A stretch of DNA of 64,000 bases, from contig NZ_JBEPMX010000006.1 of assembly GCF_040545925.1 (NCBI RefSeq), positions 62,001-126,000 of the forward strand, in the 5' to 3' direction. This DNA is from Alkalibacillus flavidus (GTDB lineage Bacteria > Bacillota > Bacilli > Bacillales > Alkalibacillaceae). Shown in pieces: positions 59,590 to 64,000 of the stretch. The first letter of the stretch is position 1; every line of letters begins with the position of its first letter. Under the pieces are notes generated by a model. That model ran no database searches, was not told where the DNA came from, and saw only the letters and a program-made list of their open reading frames with translations. Both the position numbers and the translations under genes were made by a program.

Positions 59590-60394
59590 AGCGATTGGCA
59601 CCTTTCATTTGCCGTTGCTTACTGTATGGAATGCACATCGGCGCTCCACAAATCGGATCACACGTCACTTGGCATTGCAGACCAAACACCGAATGAATCA
59701 ATTGTGGTGTAATAATCTCATCAGGGTCGCCTTGTTCAAAGACACTCTTGCCTTCAATTGCGACAATGTGGTCCGCATAACGACACGCTAAATTCAAATC
59801 GTGCAAGACCATCACAATCGTGCGACCTTCTTGTTCATTCAAATCACTTAACAAATCTAAAATATCAATTTGGTGAGTCAAATCTAAAAACGTCGTCGGC
59901 TCATCGAGTAAAATAATATCCGTATCTTGTGCCAACGTCATCGCAATCCACGCGCGCTGACGCTGACCGCCAGATAATGAATCAACCGTGCGATCTTCAA
60001 ACTCTTTAATGCCTGTCACCTCGAGCGCATACTGAACCGCTTCTTCGTCTTTTTCCGACCATTGTCTATACCAACTCTGATACGGATAACGCCCTTGTTT
60101 CACGAGTTGCAGTACCGTTAAGCCTTCAGGAGCCGTCGGAGACTGCGGCATAATCGCGAGTTGACGCGCAATGTCTTTCGTTGATGTTTTATCGATATCT
60201 TTTCCGTCTAATTCAACCGATCCGTCTTTCGGTTTTAACAAACGCGCAAGCGACTTCAATAACGTCGACTTCCCACACCCGTTACTCCCGATGAAAACGG
60301 TAATCTCACCTTTTGGAATCGTTAAATCCAACTCCTCAATGATCAATTCATCTTTATACCCGAGTGACAGCTGTTCTGTTTGAATGGCTTTCAT
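59561..60394 (-). CDS. Iron-siderophore ABC transporter ATP-binding protein (YusV/FecE-like)
   Basis: A 277-residue ATPase. MKAIQTEQLSLGYKDELI at 60394 follows GAGAGGGG. Walker A GSNGCGKST near residue 37, Q-loop AIMPQSPTAPEGLTV, signature LSGGQRQRAWIAMTLAQ near 137, Walker B IILLDEPTTFLD and VLHDLNLACRYADH are intact. The C-terminal CQVTCDPICGAPMCIPY is typical of YusV/FecE-type siderophore ATPases. It energises the two permeases upstream. Confidence 0.93.
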   Translation of the reverse strand: MKAIQTEQLSLGYKDELIIEELDLTIPKGEITVFIGSNGCGKSTLLKSLARLLKPKDGSVELDGKDIDKTSTKDIARQLAIMPQSPTAPEGLTVLQLVKQGRYPYQSWYRQWSEKDEEAVQYALEVTGIKEFEDRTVDSLSGGQRQRAWIAMTLAQDTDIILLDEPTTFLDLTHQIDILDLLSDLNEQEGRTIVMVLHDLNLACRYADHIVAIEGKSVFEQGDPDEIITPQLIHSVFGLQCQVTCDPICGAPMCIPYSKQRQMKGANRYATQQVQAN

Positions 60395-60420
60395 AAAACA
60401 AACCCCTCTCAGCAAACCAA

Positions 60421-61473
60421 TTATTTTCGACTTTTGAACAATAAGTAAATAAAATACGGTGCCCCGATTATCGAGGTGAACACCCCGACTGGCACTTCAA
60501 GCGGCATAAACAACATCCGCGCTAAAATATCAGCTATGACGACAATCATGCCACCCACTAATGCTGACACCGGAATCAATGCGCCAAAAGCCGAACCGAT
60601 AATCTTCCGTGCAATATGTGGCGCCATCAAGCCTACGAATCCAATTCCACCCGCAAACGCAACTGCACCACCTGCAAGCGATGTACTCAATAATAACAAT
60701 GTAAACCGATCGCGTTGAACTAACTGCCCAGCGTTTTTCGCTAAATCTTCACCGAGCTCTTGCATGTTCAACCGTCGTGTATAGATAAATAATATAAACG
60801 TAATCCCAAACACCCACGGGGCGAGTGTGATTACTTCATTCCAATTCGTCCCGTTCACACTACCTGTCAGCCAAATCGTCGCTTTAGACGCGGAGTGAAT
60901 CGGCCCTAAAATCATTAACAATGACGTTAAGGCATCTGCCGCAGCGGCAATCCCGACACCGATCAACACGAGTCGAAACGGCGTTATTCGTCCGTTTTTC
61001 CGTGCTAGAAAATAGACGAGAAATCCGATTGATACCGCGCCAACAAACGACGCGAGGGGCATCCAATGAATGCTCAGCGTGAGCGTATTACTTCGGTCTG
61101 TATAAATCGCTAAAAACATGACCGTCGTTAACGCTGCACCGCCCGTAATCCCGATAATGTCAGGTGACGCGAGTGGGTTTCGAATCAACCCTTGCAAAAT
61201 CGCACCCGACATCGCAAGTGCCGCACCCGCTAACATCGACAGTAAAATACGGGGCATCCGGAACGAATTGACGACTAAGTTTTGCATGTCAGTACCTTGA
61301 CCTAAAATCGCACGAATGACGTCGACCGGTGAAATAAACAACTGGCCGATGCCTAAACTAATAACCATCGTCACGATAGCCAAGACTGTTAACAAGGATA
61401 TGATATAAAATGATTTTTTATCAAATAAAAAGGATACTTTTCCAAATCGAAACGGAAACTGTTGGTTATTCAT
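60421..61473 (-). CDS. Iron-siderophore ABC transporter permease (YfhA/FecD-like)
   Basis: A 350-residue FecCD-family permease with about ten helices. Conserved parts are FRMPRILLSMLAGAALAMSGAILQGLIRNPLASPDIIGITGGAAL near residue 68, GGIGFVGLMAPHIARKIIG near 268 and LFMPLEVPVGVFTSIIGAPYFIYLL near the end. Start follows GGAGGGG and overlaps the partner permease gene by 8 bp. It should form a heterodimer with that partner. Confidence 0.92.
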   Translation of the reverse strand: MNNQQFPFRFGKVSFLFDKKSFYIISLLTVLAIVTMVISLGIGQLFISPVDVIRAILGQGTDMQNLVVNSFRMPRILLSMLAGAALAMSGAILQGLIRNPLASPDIIGITGGAALTTVMFLAIYTDRSNTLTLSIHWMPLASFVGAVSIGFLVYFLARKNGRITPFRLVLIGVGIAAAADALTSLLMILGPIHSASKATIWLTGSVNGTNWNEVITLAPWVFGITFILFIYTRRLNMQELGEDLAKNAGQLVQRDRFTLLLLSTSLAGGAVAFAGGIGFVGLMAPHIARKIIGSAFGALIPVSALVGGMIVVIADILARMLFMPLEVPVGVFTSIIGAPYFIYLLFKSRK

Positions 61474-62464
61474 TGATCCCCCTCCTTGCTATATAAATAA
61501 AGAAGGGAGCCCCAACTAACGCGATCATCACGCCAACTGGTGCTTCTTGCGGATAAATGACATAACGCGCCGCAATGTCTGCCATCAGCAGTAACATCGC
61601 ACCGAGTAACGCGCTAAACGGTATGACCCAGCTGTAACTAATGCCAGCAAACCATCTCGCAATATGCGGAATGACAATACCGATAAATCCAATCGGTCCC
61701 GCAATCGCAACCGCACCACCTGCGAGTAAGACGACAACGAGCGCGCCAGCTAATTTCACTAAATATGTTTTTTGCCCTAATCCTTTCGCCATTTCCTCGC
61801 CCATCGCTAACACATTTAAATGTTTTCCTATAAATAACGCGATCAGCCAGCCGACTATTAAATAAGGCAGGACTGACATCAGAATGTCTAAGCTACGCCC
61901 TTGCACGGACCCTGTCAGCCAAAACAGCACTTGTTCAAGCGCCGTCTCATTCATCGCAAGCATCCCTTGCGTCATCGATGAGAAAAGCGCTGCAATCGCA
62001 GCCCCTGCTAGCGTGATTTTAATCGGTGTTAAGCCGTCACTGCCGAGCGATCCTAAAAAATAAACCGTGACAGCCGCAACAGCTGCACCCGCAAATGCAA
62101 ACCATGCGAATGATTGAAGCGATGTGATACCGATAAATGTCACACCAAATACAACAAAGAAACTGGCACCCGCATTCACTCCGAATATCGTCGGTGACGC
62201 AAGCGGGTTATTCGTGAGTCCTTGCATAATCGCACCGGCAATGGCCAAACTAGCCCCAACAGCCGCTGCGATCAGTGAACGTGGTATTCGGTTGTCTTGA
62301 ATAATATAATGTTCATTCGATTCATCGAAATTTATAAACGAGTCAATGATCATCTGTGTCGTAATATCAGTATAACCGTACAAGACACTCGCCCACATTA
62401 AGATGAGCACCATGATCAATCCAACTACAATTCCTAGCCCTTTAAGTGCGTTGTTTTTTAACAT
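61466..62464 (-). CDS. Iron-siderophore ABC transporter permease (YfiZ/FecC-like)
   Basis: A 332-residue FecCD permease. MLKNNALKGLGIVVGLIMV at 62464 is preferred from length; a GTG 13 codons upstream is possible and the ribosome site (GAAAGG, 12 nt) is weak. IPRSLIAAAVGASLAIAGAIMQGLTNNPLASPTIFGVNAG near residue 60 and GPIGFIGIVIPHIARWFAG near 250 are typical. It is the first gene of the minus-strand operon and faces the binding-protein gene across the Fur boxes. Confidence 0.9.
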   Translation of the reverse strand: MLKNNALKGLGIVVGLIMVLILMWASVLYGYTDITTQMIIDSFINFDESNEHYIIQDNRIPRSLIAAAVGASLAIAGAIMQGLTNNPLASPTIFGVNAGASFFVVFGVTFIGITSLQSFAWFAFAGAAVAAVTVYFLGSLGSDGLTPIKITLAGAAIAALFSSMTQGMLAMNETALEQVLFWLTGSVQGRSLDILMSVLPYLIVGWLIALFIGKHLNVLAMGEEMAKGLGQKTYLVKLAGALVVVLLAGGAVAIAGPIGFIGIVIPHIARWFAGISYSWVIPFSALLGAMLLLMADIAARYVIYPQEAPVGVMIALVGAPFFIYIARRGINE

Positions 62465-62518
62465 CGTTGAGATAGACCTTTCATAAACCTTCTCGTTCAC
62501 CACCCATATTACGCTAAT

Positions 62519-62533
62519 TGATAATGAATGTCA
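62519..62533 (-). promoter_or_regulatory. Fur box 1
   Basis: TGATAATGAATGTCA, close to the 7-1-7 Fur consensus; left half perfect. It lies next to the permease operon start. Confidence 0.75.
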
Positions 62534-62540
62534 ATTTAAT

Positions 62541-62555
62541 TGAAATTCATTATCA
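62541..62555 (-). promoter_or_regulatory. Fur box 2
   Basis: On the minus strand TGATAATGAATTTCA. Together with box 1 it makes a larger dyad from 62518 to 62556 with TTGATAATGAA and TTCATTATCAA arms. Confidence 0.75.
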
Positions 62556-62563
62556 ATTATTTA

Positions 62564-62592
62564 TTGACATTATCATTAAGTCCGTATATGAT
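62564..62592 (+). promoter_or_regulatory. Sigma-A promoter of the siderophore-binding protein gene
   Basis: TTGACA, 17-bp spacer, TATGAT. Fur box 3 begins 13 bp beyond, around the transcription start. Confidence 0.8.
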
Positions 62593-62604
62593 AATAACCG
62601 TAAA

Positions 62605-62619
62605 TGATAATCATTATCA
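62605..62619 (+). promoter_or_regulatory. Fur box 3 (perfect)
   Basis: TGATAATCATTATCA, an exact match to the 15-bp 7-1-7 Fur consensus of Bacillus. Confidence 0.93.
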
Positions 62620-62650
62620 TCAAAACAAACAAGATAAAGGGGTAGGATTC

Positions 62651-63676
62651 ATGAAGAAATTATGGATTTTAGTCGCGTTCGTCGCCTTCACCCTCTTCTT
62701 AGCTGCTTGCGGTAGCGATAATAATGAAGAGACAACAGGCAATGACGGAAGCGAAGACACATCAGAAGAACAAAACAACGAATCATCTGAGGATTCATCC
62801 AACGATTCAGAAGAAAACAGCTCATACGTCGTGGAACACGCAATGGGTGAAACCGAAATCGAAGGGCAACCTGAAGATATCGTGATTTTAACGAACCACG
62901 GAACAGAAGCACTTCTATCATTAGGCATCACACCAGTTGGAGCTGTTCAATCATGGACAGGTGACCCTTGGTACGACCATATTGAAGACGACATGGAAGG
63001 CGTTAACGTTGTCGGTTTAGAAAACGACATCTCACTTGAAAGCATCGCCGAATTAGACCCAGATTTAATTATCGGTAACAAAATGCGTCAAGAAGATCAG
63101 TACGAACAGCTAAGCGCGATTGCTCCAACTGTTTTTGAAGAAACATTACGTGGTGACTGGAAAGTGAACTTCGAATTAATCGCTGAAGCAGTTGGCATGC
63201 CAGAGAAAGGCCAAGAAGTGTTAGACGAATACAACAATCGTGTTGATCAACTAGCGAGCGATCTTGAAGAGAACGGCAAACTTGACACGAAAGTCTCAAT
63301 CGTCCGTTTCATGGCAGGCGATGTGCGTATTTACCATAAAGACTCATTCTCCGGCATTATTTTAGAAGAAATCGGACTTGAACGCCCAGAAGCACAAGAT
63401 AAAGACGACTTCGCAGCGAAAAACGTCACGAAAGAACGTATCGACGAAATGGATGGCGACGTCATTTTCTACTTCACGTATGAAACAGGCGACGGCGAAG
63501 CATCCACAGTCGAAGAAGAATGGATTAACGACCCACTTTGGAACAACTTAAGCGCTGTTGAAGCTGGTAACGTCCACGAAGTAAGCGACACAATCTGGAA
63601 TACAGCAGGTGGCGTCAGAGCTGCCAACCTCATGCTCGACGACTTAGAGCAATATTTACTAAACAGTGATTCATAA
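62651..63676 (+). CDS. Iron-siderophore ABC transporter, substrate-binding lipoprotein (YfiY-like)
   Basis: A 341-residue lipoprotein (MKKLWILVAFVAFTLFLAAC, lipobox Cys 20). After an Asn/Glu/Ser-rich linker to about residue 62, the FhuD/FecB-like domain begins VEHAMGETEIEGQPEDIVILTN. GITPVGAVQSW and ISLESIAELDPDLIIGNKMRQEDQYEQL follow, then IVRFMAGDVRIYHKDSFSGIILEEIGL. It binds a ferric siderophore, probably hydroxamate by YfiY analogy. Promoter covered by a perfect Fur box. Confidence 0.92.
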   Translation: MKKLWILVAFVAFTLFLAACGSDNNEETTGNDGSEDTSEEQNNESSEDSSNDSEENSSYVVEHAMGETEIEGQPEDIVILTNHGTEALLSLGITPVGAVQSWTGDPWYDHIEDDMEGVNVVGLENDISLESIAELDPDLIIGNKMRQEDQYEQLSAIAPTVFEETLRGDWKVNFELIAEAVGMPEKGQEVLDEYNNRVDQLASDLEENGKLDTKVSIVRFMAGDVRIYHKDSFSGIILEEIGLERPEAQDKDDFAAKNVTKERIDEMDGDVIFYFTYETGDGEASTVEEEWINDPLWNNLSAVEAGNVHEVSDTIWNTAGGVRAANLMLDDLEQYLLNSDS

Positions 63677-63693
63677 TTGATATATTAGCCGTA

Positions 63694-63731
63694 AAAAGCC
63701 TTGAATCAGACCCCCGATTCAAGGCTTTTTT
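63694..63731 (+). terminator. Terminator of the siderophore-binding protein gene
   Basis: AAAAGCCTTGAATC / GATTCAAGGCTTTT stem with TT after it. Confidence 0.92.
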
Positions 63732-63748
63732 ATATGATTTAGCGATTT

Positions 63749-63861
63749 CGCCGTATATTTAAGGATTTTCGCCGTATAATTTATGAATACCGCCGTATTA
63801 AAGCAAAATTTCGCCGTATCAACCCGCATTTCCGCCGTATAGCCGCAATATTTCGCCGTAT
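63749..63861 (+). repeat. Family A 21-bp phased array, 6 units (array A6)
   Basis: Cores at 63749, 63770, 63791, 63812, 63833 and 63854, all CGCCGTAT and exactly 21 bp apart. It lies 18 bp beyond a terminator, between convergent genes. Confidence 0.95.
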
Positions 63862-63866
63862 CCCCA

Positions 63867-63902
63867 CAAAAAAAGCGCTCAAGCTCTACCACTCAAGCGC
63901 TA
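63867..63902 (-). terminator. Terminator of the gene at the right window edge
   Basis: AGCGCTTGAG / AAGCTTGAGCGCT-type stem on the minus strand with TTTTTTTG after it. Confidence 0.8.
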
Positions 63903-63915
63903 AACACATTCCATT

Positions 63916-64000
63916 TTATACAAATTCCAATATCGCACTGAAAAACACAAACAATGCTAATACCCCGATGAACGCGGCAAGACCTTTTTTCCCATCAACA
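63916..64000 (-). CDS. C-terminal end of a membrane protein, 5' part outside window
   Basis: The last 27 residues, VDGKKGLAAFIGVLALFVFF then SAILEFV, ending at a TAA at 63916. They form one hydrophobic helix after a basic stretch, as at the end of a polytopic transporter or small membrane protein. It ends 14 bp before a terminator. Identity cannot be decided from this fragment. Confidence 0.6.
   Translation of the reverse strand, partial: VDGKKGLAAFIGVLALFVFFSAILEFV

Noticed and set aside
5455..63861. CRISPR array
   Set aside because: Units are 21 bp with an 8-15-bp core and 6-13-bp gaps, far too short, without cas genes or leader.

Overview
The window is a chromosomal segment of an endospore-forming, low-to-moderate GC Bacillaceae-type Firmicute. 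The evidence is a CotY/CotZ coat protein and a CotO-like protein, a sigma-K-type promoter, AGGAGG ribosome sites with ATG/GTG/TTG starts, T-box and TPP leaders, and gene neighbourhoods that I recall from Bacillus subtilis (yjcF-yjcG-yjcH, cotO/cotZ-fabI, yjbO-yjbN-yjbM/yjbK-yjbI-yjbH, pepF-coiA, mecA-yjbE-spx-yjbC, trpS-yjbA-fabF-fabH, yitU-yitV-yitW). Many proteins are rich in Asp and Glu, which would fit a salt-tolerant or alkaliphilic relative, but that is inference. No rRNA, tRNA, prophage, transposase or CRISPR array is visible.

Layout. 1-5.3 kb: a cut lipoprotein gene, an oxidoreductase, two zinc-ribbon proteins and an acyl-CoA ligase. 5.6-8.7 kb: a TPP-riboswitch-controlled thiamine-precursor ABC transporter. 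8.8-15.7 kb: thiolase, aldo/keto reductase, PgpA-like protein, yjcHGF homologues, a DUF421 protein and an MBL hydrolase. 15.9-19.7 kb: coat genes and fabI, with an AT-rich insertion and a 251-bp inverted-repeat element between cotZ and cotO. 19.8-46.5 kb: core Bacillus genes (cell wall, NAD kinase, RelQ-type alarmone synthetase, YjbH and its likely client Spx, PepF, CoiA, cardiolipin synthase, MecA, TerC, TrpS with T-box, FabF/FabH with a FapR site, UppP, iron-sulfur maturation). 46.8-50.2 kb: a phosphonate-type ABC transporter. 50.5-58.5 kb: D-amino acid transaminase, an Nfu-type domain, YitT and DegV proteins, an amylase-like protein with altered catalytic residues, and ornithine aminotransferase. 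58.7-63.7 kb: an iron-siderophore uptake system divergent around Fur boxes. The end cuts another membrane-protein gene.

The most unusual signal lies between the genes. There are 14 short intergenic arrays whose units repeat every 21 bp, two helical turns. Family A (6 arrays, 37 units) has the core CGCCGTAT, always on the + strand. Family B (8 arrays, 46 units plus a single copy) has a 15-bp AT-rich near-palindrome of the type NNTTWT-NNN-AWAANN. Thirteen of the 14 arrays begin within about 7-25 bp of an intrinsic terminator: all A arrays but one follow terminators of + genes, and all B arrays follow terminators of - genes. Core and phase are conserved while the spacers vary, which looks like phased protein-binding sites. 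I do not know a described function for either family.
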